A stretch of 64,000 nt of DNA. It comes from Lentilactobacillus kribbianus. Lineage in GTDB: Bacteria > Bacillota > Bacilli > Lactobacillales > Lactobacillaceae. Positions 44,653 through 54,349 of the stretch are shown here, one piece after another (positions within the stretch are counted from its first letter, which is position 1; every line of letters starts with the position of its first letter). The notes beneath the pieces are model-generated. The model was given only the letters and a program-made list of their open reading frames with translations. It was not told the origin of the DNA and did no database searches. The stretch is taken from positions 372,001 through 436,000 of the forward strand of contig NZ_JABEQQ010000001.1 of NCBI RefSeq assembly GCF_013184075.1, written 5' to 3'. The position numbers were made by a program, and so were the translations under genes.

Positions 44653-45174
44653 CTAATTGTTTCGATTAAGCGATTTACGAGCAATTGGTAATAGCACTAA
44701 AGCCACCGCTACCCCTGCTAGTCCTTGGAACAAGTTAGGTACTACGCCAGCTAATCCGGCCGCTGGAGTGTATAAAATACTATCTACGGCCCAATAACCG
44801 GCCACCATTACCAACGCTGAAATCAGCAAAATCAAAATTTGAATTAGTTTGTTACTGGTTCGCGCATAACCCGCGATAAAGCCTTCTAGTCCATGAACGA
44901 TTAATGAAAAAATCATGTACTGACCATATCCGGCTAATAAATCAAGAAGAAAACCGCTCAGACCACCAATTGCAGCCCCCCACCGTGGGCCCATGATTAC
45001 GGCAGCAGCTAGGATAATCGCATCACATAGATTCAAATAACCGTGTGTCATGGGAACGGGAATAATAAAAACCCGACTAACCACAACGTTAACAGCGATT
45101 AAAACCGCAGCGAAAACCATTTGCTGTAATTGATTTGGTTTATGCATTTTTTCTTGTTGCGCGTTATTTTTCAT
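44653..45174 (-). CDS. ECF transporter S component, probably PdxU2 (pyridoxine)
   Basis: A 173-residue membrane protein with about five or six helices, conserved NLCDAIILAAAVIMGPRWGAAIGGLSGFLLDLLAG and HGLEGFIAGY, typical of substrate-capture subunits of ECF vitamin transporters. The sequence alone does not fix the vitamin; the operon with a pyridoxal kinase gives the pyridoxine assignment, as seen for pdxU2 in other lactobacilli. GAGAGG, overlapping the end of the UPF0340 gene, is its ribosome site. It depends on the shared EcfAA'T module, which is elsewhere. Confidence 0.8.
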   Translation of the reverse strand: MKNNAQQEKMHKPNQLQQMVFAAVLIAVNVVVSRVFIIPVPMTHGYLNLCDAIILAAAVIMGPRWGAAIGGLSGFLLDLLAGYGQYMIFSLIVHGLEGFIAGYARTSNKLIQILILLISALVMVAGYWAVDSILYTPAAGLAGVVPNLFQGLAGVAVALVLLPIARKSLNRNN

Positions 45175-45176
45175 TA

Positions 45177-45755
45177 TTAACCTCTCCGATTAGGATCCAC
45201 ATTTTTATCAGTGAAATCATAAAGTGCCCGGATACCACCAACTAATTTAGGACGAGTCTTTAAAGCCACAACGTGAGCGTCACCAATTTCATTAGCAGTC
45301 AAACGAACTGGAACTTGAACGAAACGCACGTGCATCCCAATTTCGGTACCACCAATATCGATTCCGCCATCAGCTACAATATGTTCAACTTCAACGGGAT
45401 CATCCAAAGCTTCATAAGCAGCAACTGATAAAGCTCCACCAGCGTGCATAGCTGGTACTACGGATACTTGTTCGAAGTTGTGCTTAACTGCAGTTGAACG
45501 CTTCATAATCAAGGAACGATTAATGTGTTCGCAACCTTGAATAGCTAGGTCGAAGTGGTATTTATTAGCGTATTCATTTAAAACTTTATACAACAATTCA
45601 CCAACTGGTAAGCTGGAATCAGTACTCATCCACTTACCCAAAATCATACTAGTACTGCAACCAACAACGAATAATCCATCATCAGGAAATTCTACTAAAT
45701 CAAAATAATTGTCTAAAACTTTTCTAAGATCTGCCTCAATATCTGTAAGTTCCAT
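45177..45755 (-). CDS. UPF0340 (YwlG-like, TIGR01440) protein
   Basis: A 192-residue cytoplasmic protein of the UPF0340 family. Typical segments: VGCSTSMILG near residue 32, AIQGCEHINRSLIMKR near 80 and VVPAMHAGGALSVAAY near 105. The biochemical role is unknown. Its ATG overlaps the kinase stop by one base and its stop lies 2 bases before the S component ATG, so it is embedded in a vitamin B6 operon, which hints at a role near pyridoxal phosphate or in thiol/amine metabolism; this is inference. Confidence 0.86.
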   Translation of the reverse strand: MELTDIEADLRKVLDNYFDLVEFPDDGLFVVGCSTSMILGKWMSTDSSLPVGELLYKVLNEYANKYHFDLAIQGCEHINRSLIMKRSTAVKHNFEQVSVVPAMHAGGALSVAAYEALDDPVEVEHIVADGGIDIGGTEIGMHVRFVQVPVRLTANEIGDAHVVALKTRPKLVGGIRALYDFTDKNVDPNRRG

Positions 45756-46639
45756 TATTCATCATCCTCCAATTGTGTTGTTGTAATTGTGTTTAAAATC
45801 GAAACCAAATTTAATCCCGACATATACCCTAAATCAGCTGTAATCCGCATGGCTTTTACCAAGTCATTCATGGTAGTTGTAACCGCGTCACTAATTGATA
45901 TTTGAGCGGTCAAGTAACCCGTTAAAATCGCCACAAAAACGTCACCAGCCCCACTGAAATGTCGGGGAATATATGGTACAAAATACTGAGCTAACTTGCT
46001 AGTTTTTTGCTCAAGCCAGCAACAACCAATTTGGTCGCCACGCTTGACCCCAGTTACCACAATGGTAGTGTTTGGCAATTGCCGTTGCAACTTAGTTAAC
46101 GCTGCTAGTAATTCGGCGTCTGTTGGTTCCTTTGCAAACGTTACCCCACTAAAAAGAGATAGTTCTGTAGCGTTAGGAGTAATAACGTTAGCTAACGGTA
46201 ACAAATGCGCCAAATGATCCATATAATCATCATCAAGCGTCGGATACATCTTACCTTCGTCACCAATCACTGGATCGATTACCGTGAGGGTTGGTGACCA
46301 AGTAGTTAAAAATTTAGCTACTGATTTAACAGTTGCTACCTTACCAACATAACCAATTAGAGCTACATCAATCTTCATAGTTGGTAGGCTTTGCCAATGC
46401 TTTGCAGTTTGTTGTAACCACGGATTGGTATCTAGTCGGGCCGGTTGACCAAACCCTTCCGTTTGAGCTGACAACATCATCGTCGGTAGTGGTAATACCT
46501 GGTGACCAAAAGCGGCCAAGATAGGTAATGCGGCCGTGATGGAAATGTTGCCAACTGCGGATAGGTCCTCCATTAAGAGAGTAACTGGTTGATTCTTTTT
46601 TGTGATATTAACCGACCACCTTCTTAATTTATTATCCAT
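45755..46639 (-). CDS. pdxK: Pyridoxal/pyridoxamine kinase
   Basis: A 294-residue PfkB/ribokinase-like kinase phosphorylating vitamin B6 vitamers with ATP. The start of the fold VTLLMEDLSAVGNISITAALPIL matches PdxY-like enzymes, with DPVIGDEGKMY (about residue 138) and the anion-hole FSGAGDVFVAIL (about residue 232) carrying the catalytic Asp. The N terminus is about 15 residues longer than usual, and I see no strong ribosome site before ATG 46639; no better start is available. First gene of kinase, UPF0340, PdxU2 operon. Confidence 0.87.
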   Translation of the reverse strand: MDNKLRRWSVNITKKNQPVTLLMEDLSAVGNISITAALPILAAFGHQVLPLPTMMLSAQTEGFGQPARLDTNPWLQQTAKHWQSLPTMKIDVALIGYVGKVATVKSVAKFLTTWSPTLTVIDPVIGDEGKMYPTLDDDYMDHLAHLLPLANVITPNATELSLFSGVTFAKEPTDAELLAALTKLQRQLPNTTIVVTGVKRGDQIGCCWLEQKTSKLAQYFVPYIPRHFSGAGDVFVAILTGYLTAQISISDAVTTTMNDLVKAMRITADLGYMSGLNLVSILNTITTTQLEDDE

Positions 46640-46798
46640 TAATCCAAAATTAATTTCACTTACTTACATTATAGAACAATCATACTGCGAAAGAAACCGC
46701 TAACTTTTGTTTACCACCTTGATTTAAATTTTACCTAGAACCTCAGTTTCATTTCGCGCTATAATAGGTTGAAATTGCGATATTTAAAGGAGTCCTTC

Positions 46799-47209
46799 AT
46801 GATAAAACCCATCGTTACCAATCCCTTACAACTTAATCAAGTTGCTCAACCAGCTACTGCATTAGATCAGTCAACGTGTCAAGATTTACGTGATACCCTT
46901 AAAGCCCACCAAGCCGAGTGTGTTGGGATGGCAGCTAACATGATTGGGGTCAATAAACGCATCATCATTGCCGAAATTGGTCCCTTAACGTTAGTGATGT
47001 TAAATCCGGTCATTACCAAGCAAGCTAAACCTTATCGTACTCAAGAAGGTTGTCTATCATTAATTGGTGAACGCCCCACAAATCGGTTTGAAACCATTAC
47101 CGTTAACTACCGCAATGAACAATTTCAAACCCAAACTCAAACTTTTACCGGTTTCAGTGCCCAAATTATTCAACATGAAATTGATCACTGTGATGGCATC
47201 GTTATCTAA
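46799..47209 (+). CDS. Peptide deformylase-like protein with altered motif 1
   Basis: A 136-residue protein of the peptide deformylase fold, shorter than housekeeping Def (about 180). Motif 2 EGCLS and motif 3 HEIDH are intact, so the Cys and two His metal ligands are present. Motif 1, normally GxGLAAPQ(I/V)G, reads VGMAANMIG: the Gln that contributes to the oxyanion hole is Met. This variant is common as a second deformylase-like protein in Firmicutes and its activity is uncertain. ATG 46799 follows AAAGGAG; TATAAT at 46760-46765 is a likely -10. Confidence 0.8.
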   Translation: MIKPIVTNPLQLNQVAQPATALDQSTCQDLRDTLKAHQAECVGMAANMIGVNKRIIIAEIGPLTLVMLNPVITKQAKPYRTQEGCLSLIGERPTNRFETITVNYRNEQFQTQTQTFTGFSAQIIQHEIDHCDGIVI

Positions 47210-47257
47210 AAAAAGCTTTTCCAAATAGTCCTTTGGCTATTTGAAAAAGATTTTTTT
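47208..47257. terminator. Bidirectional terminator
   Basis: CTTTT(C)CAAATAG and CTATTTG(A)AAAAG arms, 8-base loop, A run left and T run right; between convergent deformylase-like and MarR genes. Confidence 0.88.
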
Positions 47258-47795
47258 ATTTGCAATGATCATGGTGCTGTTGATTATTCTCCCCCATTTG
47301 GACGGTTAAATCATGAATCTGTTGGTGGAGGTGTTGTAATTCCGGATCTTCTGTGGTTTCTAACTGTTCTAAATTGACATTCATTTTAGTCAGTAAAGTT
47401 ACCAGTTCTGTCTGTTCCGTTTCGCTGAGATTAGCGAATATCTTTTCGGTTACTTCATTATGAATATTTTGCCAATCATTCATCAGCTGCTGCCCTTTAG
47501 CCGTTAAATGAACACTAGAAACCCGTTTATCCACTGGACTAGTTTGCCGTACTGCCAATTGATTAGCTTCTAATTGTTTAATTCCGGCACTGACTGAACT
47601 GGGACGAATATCTAATAGTTCTGCAATTTCAGCATTAGTTAGACCATCGTTATGACTTAATAATCGTAATAGTCGTTGTGGGCCCCGCCCACTTTTGATC
47701 GAATCGCCATGGTGGTGCCGCGTTCGTTTAGCCATTAATGGTTGATGGTTAATTTGGCTAAATAGTTGCATTAATTTTTGCGTAGTTTGGGTCAT
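47256..47795 (-). CDS. MarR-family regulator with His-rich ends
   Basis: A 179-residue winged-helix regulator: helix-turn-helix TNAEIAELLDIRPSSVSAGIKQLE (about residues 55-78) and wing SPVDKRVSSVHLT. Unusual are a His cluster (TRHHHGD) near residue 27 and a C-terminal HHDHCK, possible metal or redox contacts. AAGGAG precedes the ATG; the ABC exporter ends 11 bases upstream, so regulator and exporter form one unit. The large inverted repeat upstream of the exporter (49621-49654) is its probable operator. It shares DIRPSS recognition-helix residues with the MarR protein at 54981. Confidence 0.85.
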   Translation of the reverse strand: MTQTTQKLMQLFSQINHQPLMAKRTRHHHGDSIKSGRGPQRLLRLLSHNDGLTNAEIAELLDIRPSSVSAGIKQLEANQLAVRQTSPVDKRVSSVHLTAKGQQLMNDWQNIHNEVTEKIFANLSETEQTELVTLLTKMNVNLEQLETTEDPELQHLHQQIHDLTVQMGENNQQHHDHCK

Positions 47796-47806
47796 GTTAT
47801 CTCCTT

Positions 47807-49567
47807 TTAATCAAATTGAGCTTGGTATAACTTAGCATAAGCCCCATTTTTATCTAACAATGATTGATGCGTCCCCTTTTCCACGACCTGACCATCATCA
47901 ATGACTACAATTTGGTCAGCATTATAGACCGTGGATAAGCGGTGGGCAATTACAATCGTTGTTCTAGTTTCGGTTAAATTATCCAAGGCATGTTGAATTT
48001 GTTTTTCGGCCTCATTATCTAAACTAGCCGTTGCTTCATCTAAAATAACAATCGGTGCATTTTTCAATAAAGCCCGCGCAATAGATAACCGTTGTTTTTG
48101 ACCACCAGAAAGCTTAACGCCACGTTCACCCACCTGCGTATCTAAGCCTGCCGGAAGACTAGTCACAAACGCCTCTAAATCAGCTAAGCGCAGAACTTCG
48201 TGGACTTCTTGGTCGGTTGCTTCTGGTTTAGCATAAACCACGTTATCTCTAAGGGTTCCGTCTAAAATAAATAAATCTTGCGAAACAATCGCGATGTGGC
48301 GCCGTAAGTCCTCTAATCGAAAATCACCAATGTTTAAATCATTAATTGTAATGCGACCACTATCAATATCATACATTCGATCAATTAATTTGGTAATGGT
48401 AGATTTACCAGAACCAGAGTGACCAACTAGTGCCGTCGTTTTCCCAGCTGGAACGGTAAATGAAACATCCTTAATAGTTGGCATCTTATTATCACCTAAG
48501 TAACTAAAGTTGACCTGGTCTAATTTCAATCCCAATGGTGCTTTAGGAAAAGCAACCGGATGAGCTGGTTCTAAAATAGTCGGTTTAGCTTGGGTAATTT
48601 CATTAATACGACTGTATGAAACTAACGCTTGCTGAATTTGATTTAATAACCGCGTAAACGATTGAATTGGTGCTTGTAACATCGCCACATAGGTTAAGTA
48701 GGCGACTAGATCCCCTACGGTTAACGTTTTTTGCATCACAAAATAAGCCCCCAAGGCCAAAATAATGGCCACTTGTAAGTAGTTCACACCATCGATTAAT
48801 GGTGAAAATATAGCACCATTTTGAGTAGCTTTAATCATATCTTGCCGGTTTTGTTCTGATACCGCGTTAAATTCTGATTGTGCCAAGTCTTCGTTGGTAT
48901 AACTCTTAATTAAATCAATTTGAGTCAGTGTATTTTGCATCTGGTTGGACATTTTGGTCTGTGACAGACGAGCCGCTTTATAGGCAGCGTGAATTCGATC
49001 ACGAAAAACCCGGTAAATAACAAACATCAGTGGAAAAGTCACGGTTACTGCCAATGCCATTTGCCAGTTAACGATAAAAATAAACACTAACACCCCCACG
49101 AAGGTAAAGAGATTACCAATCATGGATAACATGTTAGCAGAAATCATACTCTGCAAATTATTAATATCACTGGTTAAGCGAACCATTAAATCCCCTGTCT
49201 TGCTGGATTCAAAAAAGGCGGTATCTTGAGCCAAAAGATCATGATATAAGTCATCTCTTAGTTCTGTGATCGCTGATTGACTCATAACCCCCATATAATA
49301 TGAGGAAAAATAATTAAGTAAGCCCAAAACAACGGCCGTCAACAATAGGCCTCCAATCATTAAAGATAACCAGCGTAGATCCTTCATTGGAATCACTTTA
49401 TCAATAATCGTTTTTTCAAATTGAGGCATGACAAATTGAAGCGCCGTAATCAAGGTAAGTGCCAAGATATTAACCGCTAAAATCCATTTTTGTTTTAGCA
49501 CTCGGTTAAATACAAAGTGCAGCATTTCTTTGGTGCTAGCTTTATTTTCTAGTTTCAGTTGTTGCAT
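47807..49567 (-). CDS. ABC multidrug-type exporter (half transporter)
   Basis: A 586-residue membrane-spanning domain (six helices, about residues 20-310) fused to an ATPase. Motifs: Walker A VGHSGSGKST, Q-loop VSQDLF, signature [16 protein letters not shown], Walker B IVILDEATASLD, His VIAHRLS. It resembles BmrA/LmrA-type homodimeric exporters. ATG 49567 with AAGGA upstream is preferred over an earlier in-frame start 45 bases away. It is transcribed before the MarR gene from a region with a 12-bp inverted repeat. Substrate not predictable. Confidence 0.88.
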   Translation of the reverse strand: MQQLKLENKASTKEMLHFVFNRVLKQKWILAVNILALTLITALQFVMPQFEKTIIDKVIPMKDLRWLSLMIGGLLLTAVVLGLLNYFSSYYMGVMSQSAITELRDDLYHDLLAQDTAFFESSKTGDLMVRLTSDINNLQSMISANMLSMIGNLFTFVGVLVFIFIVNWQMALAVTVTFPLMFVIYRVFRDRIHAAYKAARLSQTKMSNQMQNTLTQIDLIKSYTNEDLAQSEFNAVSEQNRQDMIKATQNGAIFSPLIDGVNYLQVAIILALGAYFVMQKTLTVGDLVAYLTYVAMLQAPIQSFTRLLNQIQQALVSYSRINEITQAKPTILEPAHPVAFPKAPLGLKLDQVNFSYLGDNKMPTIKDVSFTVPAGKTTALVGHSGSGKSTITKLIDRMYDIDSGRITINDLNIGDFRLEDLRRHIAIVSQDLFILDGTLRDNVVYAKPEATDQEVHEVLRLADLEAFVTSLPAGLDTQVGERGVKLSGGQKQRLSIARALLKNAPIVILDEATASLDNEAEKQIQHALDNLTETRTTIVIAHRLSTVYNADQIVVIDDGQVVEKGTHQSLLDKNGAYAKLYQAQFD

Positions 49568-49620
49568 TTCATCCCATCCTTTCCATTCTTTATGATGAGT
49601 TGGATAAATCAATATTTCAT

Positions 49621-49654
49621 TTTAGTTAGTTTAACTAAATAAAAACTAACTAAA
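49621..49654. promoter_or_regulatory. Perfect 12-bp inverted repeat, probable MarR operator
   Basis: TTTAGTTAGTTT (49621-49632) and AAACTAACTAAA (49643-49654) around a 10-base spacer; a second perfect dyad TTAGTT-T-AACTAA (49627-49639) overlaps the left half. It lies 54 bases before the exporter start, in the promoter region. Confidence 0.65.
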
Positions 49655-49754
49655 TGGTATATTACCTACTTACTGCTTAAAAGTCAATCAATGAGCTCAT
49701 AATCAAATATCTGATCTACTAATTTACATCCATGCCGGAATGAATTAAAATTAA

Positions 49755-49768
49755 TGAAAACGATTGCA
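49755..49768 (+). promoter_or_regulatory. cre site (CcpA) before galM
   Basis: TGAAAACGATTGCA matches the full catabolite-responsive consensus TGNAANCGNWNNCA and lies just before the galM ribosome site, as expected for glucose repression. Confidence 0.7.
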
Positions 49769-49784
49769 ATCAGGAGAATGGATA

Positions 49785-50849
49785 ATGCCAAATACAATTA
49801 CCGCAACTACTCACTTTTTTGATACCTACGAAGGTCACACCGTTAATAAATATTCACTCACTAACGCTAACGGCGTCACCGTATCCGCAATTAGTATGGG
49901 GGCCACTCTCTATGAGATTTTAGTTCCCACTAAAGACGGTGGCACGGCTAATTTGGTCCTTAATTATCCCAATTCAGCAGACTATCTCGCCAACCCTTTT
50001 TATGTTTCCATGGCGATTGGGCGTACGGCCGGCCGCATCAAAAATAGTGAACTACTATTGAATAATGAGACTTATAAGATTCAACCTAATGAAGGTAATA
50101 ACAATTTACATGGGGGACCGCATGGTTTTAACACCCATGTTTGGGATGGCAGTATTGGTGAGAATAACGGCGTACCAACGATTATTTTTCACCGGGTGCA
50201 AAAATCCGCTGAAGACGGTTTTCCCAGTGATTTAGATGTCACAATTACTTATCAATTAACCGAAGACAATATCGTTAATATCAGTTTTAAAGCCACCGCT
50301 TTGAGTGCTGATACGGTCTTTAACCCTACTTATCATACTTACTTCAACCTAGGTGATGACGCCACTATTTTGAACCAAGAACTCCAAGTAGATGCTGATA
50401 CTCACTTAGCATTTGACGATGAAAAAATTCCAACCGGTGAACTGATCGAAGTTACCGATACACCATTTGATTTTCGGAAGCCCACGCGCTTAGGTGACGC
50501 TATTACTGCAATGCAAAATACTGCTGAAAAAGGGTTTGACGATATCTTCAAAATTAATGCTAGTGCTCACGGTCGCCAAATCGCTACCTTGAGTGATCCG
50601 GCAACCGGCCGACGGGTAATTGTTGATTCCGATCGTAATGGTTTAGTAGTCTTTACCGCTAATTCATTTACTAAAGAAAACATGAATTTTATTAAAACCA
50701 ATGGCACGGGCCAACCTTATGAAGGAGTGGCTCTTGAAGCCCAAACGCTTCCCGATGCAACCAGATTCACTGAATTCGGTCCGGCCGACGTTATTTTAAC
50801 CAAGGGTGAGACAAAAACCGCTACTATTGATTACCGTATTGAATTCTAA
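49785..50849 (+). CDS. galM: Aldose 1-epimerase (galactose mutarotase)
   Basis: A 354-residue enzyme interconverting alpha and beta anomers of galactose and other aldoses. Seen: NEGNNNLHGGPHGF with the first catalytic-site His, NPTYHTYFNLGDD with the second, and the Glu in YEGVALEAQTLPD near the C terminus. ATG 49785 has AGGAG 8 bases upstream; an in-frame start 21 bases earlier would overlap the cre site. There is no other Leloir gene around, so it is a stand-alone mutarotase. The cre site predicts CcpA control. Confidence 0.93.
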   Translation: MPNTITATTHFFDTYEGHTVNKYSLTNANGVTVSAISMGATLYEILVPTKDGGTANLVLNYPNSADYLANPFYVSMAIGRTAGRIKNSELLLNNETYKIQPNEGNNNLHGGPHGFNTHVWDGSIGENNGVPTIIFHRVQKSAEDGFPSDLDVTITYQLTEDNIVNISFKATALSADTVFNPTYHTYFNLGDDATILNQELQVDADTHLAFDDEKIPTGELIEVTDTPFDFRKPTRLGDAITAMQNTAEKGFDDIFKINASAHGRQIATLSDPATGRRVIVDSDRNGLVVFTANSFTKENMNFIKTNGTGQPYEGVALEAQTLPDATRFTEFGPADVILTKGETKTATIDYRIEF

Positions 50850-50859
50850 ATTAACCGTT

Positions 50860-50890
50860 AACGTTCATCTATTCAAGATGAGCGTTTTTT
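50860..50890 (+). terminator. Terminator after galM
   Basis: AACGTTCATCT and AGATGAGCGTT around ATTCA, then six T. Confidence 0.88.
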
Positions 50891-50990
50891 GTATAAAAAT
50901 ATCATTATGTGAATTTTTCTAATAATTCATTAGCATTTTACTAGGGATTGATTTACAATGTAACAAACACATAAAAGGATGAGTGATTTA

Positions 50991-52400
50991 ATGATGAAAC
51001 GGATAAAAGGTTCTTGTACCACCATTTTGGTTGGTAAAGCTGCCACTACTGACGGCTCAACCATTATTTCTCGAAACGAAGACGGTGCGGGTCCACTAAA
51101 CCCCCAAAAATTTGTTGTCGTCAATCCAGATGAACAACCCCGCCACTACCAAGCTGTGTTAAGTAAGGTAGCAATGGATTTGCCTGATGATCCAATGCGC
51201 TACACCGCTACTCCTGATGCTACTGATGGTCACGGTATCTGGGCTGGTGCAGGAATTAACAGTGATAATGTTGCTATGACTGCAACTGAAACTATTACCA
51301 CTAATGCTCGTATTTTAGGTATTGATCCCTTAGTGGAAGATGGTCTTGGTGAAGAAGATTTCACAACAATTGTTTTGCCTTATATTCACTCTGCTAGAGA
51401 AGGGGTTAAACGACTCGGCGCTTTAATTGAAGAATACGGTACTTACGAAACCAACGGTATGGCCTTTTCTGATAAGGACGAAGTCTGGTACTTCGAATCT
51501 ATTGCTGGTCACCACTGGGCTGCCATCAAGATTCCTGATGATGCGTATGTCATTGCTCCTAATCGCTTCAACATTACTCATTTTGACTTTAATTCAAATG
51601 ACACTATGTTTGCTGCTGATTTACTCGATCTAATTGAAAAATACCACTTAAGTCCAGATACTGACGATGTTAATTTACGTCACATTTTTGGTAGTGCTAC
51701 TATCAAAGATACCCGCTACAACAACCCCCGGGCTTGGTATGGTCAAAAATACTTCAATCCTGAAATTCAACAGGATCCTTTGGACCAAGATCTACCTTTT
51801 ATTTGCCATTCATCTAAAAAAATTAGTGTGGAAGACGTCAAGTGGGTCTTGAGTTCTCACTACCAAAACACTAAATATGATGTTTATGGTACCCTTGGCA
51901 CTCCTGCTGAGAAAAAATTATTCCGCCCCATCGGCATTAACCGAAACCAAGAATTACACATCTTACAAATTCGTAATGATGTCCCAGCAGCCATTGCTGG
52001 TATTCACTGGTTAGCCTTTGGTCCCAATACCTTTAATGCTGTGGTTCCTTTCTACGCTAACGTAGTCGACGTCCCAGAAAACTACAAAAATACTACTGGC
52101 GAATTAAATCCTAATAACATCTATTGGTTAACTAACATCATGGCTTTGTTAGGTGATAGCAACTTCGCTCTTTATGAAGATGAAGAAAACATTTTCGAAC
52201 AAAAGACCGTTGCCGATTGCCGTCACCTTCAACTAGAAGCTGACCAACACTTTGCTGATCATGATGATGTTTCAGCTTACTTAATGGATATCAACAACCA
52301 AATGGCGACCCTTTACCAAAAAAATGCTAACCACTTACTTGGTCGTATGTTAGCCTTTGGTGAACCAGAAATGAAATTAAAATTCCAATTAAATGACTAA
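50991..52400 (+). CDS. pepD: C69 family dipeptidase (PepD)
   Basis: A 469-residue N-terminal-nucleophile dipeptidase. The catalytic Cys is at residue 9 ([25 protein letters not shown]), exposed after removal of a short propeptide as in lactobacillar Pep[21 protein letters not shown] and [11 protein letters not shown] are family blocks. ATG 50991 or 50994 are both possible; the ATG at 50979 sits directly on AAAAGG and is unlikely. A strong hairpin follows. It adds to the peptide-use genes pepC and the VanX-like gene in this window. Confidence 0.92.
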   Translation: MMKRIKGSCTTILVGKAATTDGSTIISRNEDGAGPLNPQKFVVVNPDEQPRHYQAVLSKVAMDLPDDPMRYTATPDATDGHGIWAGAGINSDNVAMTATETITTNARILGIDPLVEDGLGEEDFTTIVLPYIHSAREGVKRLGALIEEYGTYETNGMAFSDKDEVWYFESIAGHHWAAIKIPDDAYVIAPNRFNITHFDFNSNDTMFAADLLDLIEKYHLSPDTDDVNLRHIFGSATIKDTRYNNPRAWYGQKYFNPEIQQDPLDQDLPFICHSSKKISVEDVKWVLSSHYQNTKYDVYGTLGTPAEKKLFRPIGINRNQELHILQIRNDVPAAIAGIHWLAFGPNTFNAVVPFYANVVDVPENYKNTTGELNPNNIYWLTNIMALLGDSNFALYEDEENIFEQKTVADCRHLQLEADQHFADHDDVSAYLMDINNQMATLYQKNANHLLGRMLAFGEPEMKLKFQLND

Positions 52401-52410
52401 TTCAACAAAT

Positions 52411-52449
52411 AAAAACAACGAACTGATTAAATTCAGTTCGTTGTTTTTT
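52411..52449. terminator. Bidirectional terminator
   Basis: AACAACGAACTGA and TCAGTTCGTTGTT with A and T runs. The right arm overlaps the last codons of the membrane protein gene that ends at 52433. Confidence 0.9.
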
Positions 52450-54238
52450 TACGGTTTTGAAACCACGTAACACTTAGGTAAGTTAAGCTGGCTACTAATG
52501 ATCCTATACTGATGATTAAGGTAAAGATATACCACCATGGTAGTTTTTGGGTAATCGCTACTCGGTTAGCGCCGGCCTTTAAGGTAACACTAAGTCGGCC
52601 TTGCTCAGATATTTTTAAAGGTTGAGTTTGTTGATTAATTTTTATTTGATACGGAATATTGCGATAACCCCAGTAAGGTAAGTCATACTGCCCGGCTTTA
52701 GGTACTTTAACAGCCATATTAACCGTTCGTTGTTTTACCGTTAACGTCGTAACCGGATTAACTGGTTTCACTTTAGATTGACCAAAGTCATTTCGCTTCG
52801 TCAAATCACGTTGAATAGCTTTACTACTAAAGCCGGTTAGGCGAACTGAATGAGCCTGATTAACATCATCCATTTCTTTACTAGAATATGTCGATTTCCC
52901 AAAACGATTACTAAAGTTACGGCCCAATAAATTCAACGTTTGTTTTTCAATATTCATTTTATTCATCGTAGCTTGCTGTTGTTTTGGCATATAGTCTACG
53001 TAAGTTCGAAAATTACTAAATTGCGGTTGCTGCAAGCCCACCTCATCGACACTTAATCGATTATCCTTAAATTTATGGGTTTGCGTTGCCGACCAGGTGG
53101 GACTTAATTTAATTAATTGACGCGCATTTAAAGCTAAGTCGGATCCTTCTAATAGTACAAAGCCAGCTAACCCTACATAAATCAAATTGCGATATTGACC
53201 GCGCAAGGTTACTAGCATCACGAAAATAGTTAAGGCCAACCCATAAATAAAGAAACGTTGAGGAAACTGAACCCATTTAAAGGCAGCAGTGTATCCAATT
53301 GAGGTTCCCATAAAGGTCACTACAATAGCCGCTAACCTTAACGCGAACTGATTATCTTGCCGCCGAATTGTAAGTAGACAATAAGTAAAAGTAATCATCG
53401 TAATCGGCATAATCATGAAATAAGAACTGTTGCCCCCCACCAACGGCGAAAAAATATCGGCAATCGTTCCGATATGAATCGTCTGCACAGGAGCTACCGT
53501 AATAATATGCGGACTAAACACTAAGATCTTAGTAATGGTTACTAAGCCAATTACTAAGCTAACCCCAGCGGCCTTAACGTATTCCAACCAGTTATTATGA
53601 CCAGTCGCCAAATCAATTATTGCCATAATCACCACGAAAAGAGCCACGATAATAGCACTAACAATGTGAATTAATAAGGTAACCCCAACTCCTAAACCAA
53701 TATAAAGCCAGGCGCGTTTATTATTGGCTTGCACTTGTAATAGCCATAATCCGTAAAATACCCACGGAAAGACAATAAACACAATGCCTAACATTAACTG
53801 TCCCGATCGCATTACTTCAAAAAATACCACCGTGAAGGTAATTACATTAGCTGCCATCGCTGCTTGTAAGGAATTCAATTTCATTTTACAAAAAGCCGCG
53901 TAATTACTGATATTAACCGAGGTTAAAATAAGAAATACAATGGCATAAATTTGATCAATTCGGGATAACTTATTAGTCAGTCCGACTAAAAAAGTCAATA
54001 TTTCAGTCGGATACATCCCCTTAATTAATTGCCCCGCATTCCCAAACGTATAGATACTCCCCAAAGTAGCTAACCCACCGTGCTGCATACTTTCCCTTAA
54101 TTCCGTAATTCGAGCAATATGAAACCACATATCGTTTTGCAGTAAATAGTGGTGCGTGGTCATTAACGGCAATAGCATTAAGATGGGAAATAATAACAAG
54201 CTGCCATAAATCATCGTTTTTTTAGTTATGTTTTTCAT
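52433..54238 (-). CDS. Large polytopic membrane protein (GT-C/YfhO-like), unknown function
   Basis: A 601-residue protein with about 12 hydrophobic segments in the first 400 residues, then a ~150-residue extracytoplasmic beta-rich domain and a final helix with a basic tail (NRKKTTN). Early on, LLQNDMWFHIARITEL resembles the first-loop Asp-containing motif of GT-C type membrane proteins that use lipid-linked sugars, and the layout is like YfhO or PTPS-related membrane proteins of Firmicutes. I cannot assign a reaction. GAGAGAG precedes the ATG. Single gene. Confidence 0.6.
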   Translation of the reverse strand: MKNITKKTMIYGSLLLFPILMLLPLMTTHHYLLQNDMWFHIARITELRESMQHGGLATLGSIYTFGNAGQLIKGMYPTEILTFLVGLTNKLSRIDQIYAIVFLILTSVNISNYAAFCKMKLNSLQAAMAANVITFTVVFFEVMRSGQLMLGIVFIVFPWVFYGLWLLQVQANNKRAWLYIGLGVGVTLLIHIVSAIIVALFVVIMAIIDLATGHNNWLEYVKAAGVSLVIGLVTITKILVFSPHIITVAPVQTIHIGTIADIFSPLVGGNSSYFMIMPITMITFTYCLLTIRRQDNQFALRLAAIVVTFMGTSIGYTAAFKWVQFPQRFFIYGLALTIFVMLVTLRGQYRNLIYVGLAGFVLLEGSDLALNARQLIKLSPTWSATQTHKFKDNRLSVDEVGLQQPQFSNFRTYVDYMPKQQQATMNKMNIEKQTLNLLGRNFSNRFGKSTYSSKEMDDVNQAHSVRLTGFSSKAIQRDLTKRNDFGQSKVKPVNPVTTLTVKQRTVNMAVKVPKAGQYDLPYWGYRNIPYQIKINQQTQPLKISEQGRLSVTLKAGANRVAITQKLPWWYIFTLIISIGSLVASLTYLSVTWFQNRKKTTN

Positions 54239-54320
54239 ATTTATACTCTCTCTAATTATTAGATAAACTTTTCCTTAATTATAACATACCATTATCTATT
54301 TTTTGGTGGCCTGTATAACC

Positions 54321-54349
54321 AAAAAGGATAGCCCACCGGCTACCCTTTT
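54321..54349 (-). terminator. Terminator after the DUF697-like gene
   Basis: AAAAGG(G)TAGCC and GGCTA(T)CCTTTT on the minus strand around GGTG, followed by TT-rich sequence. Confidence 0.75.
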
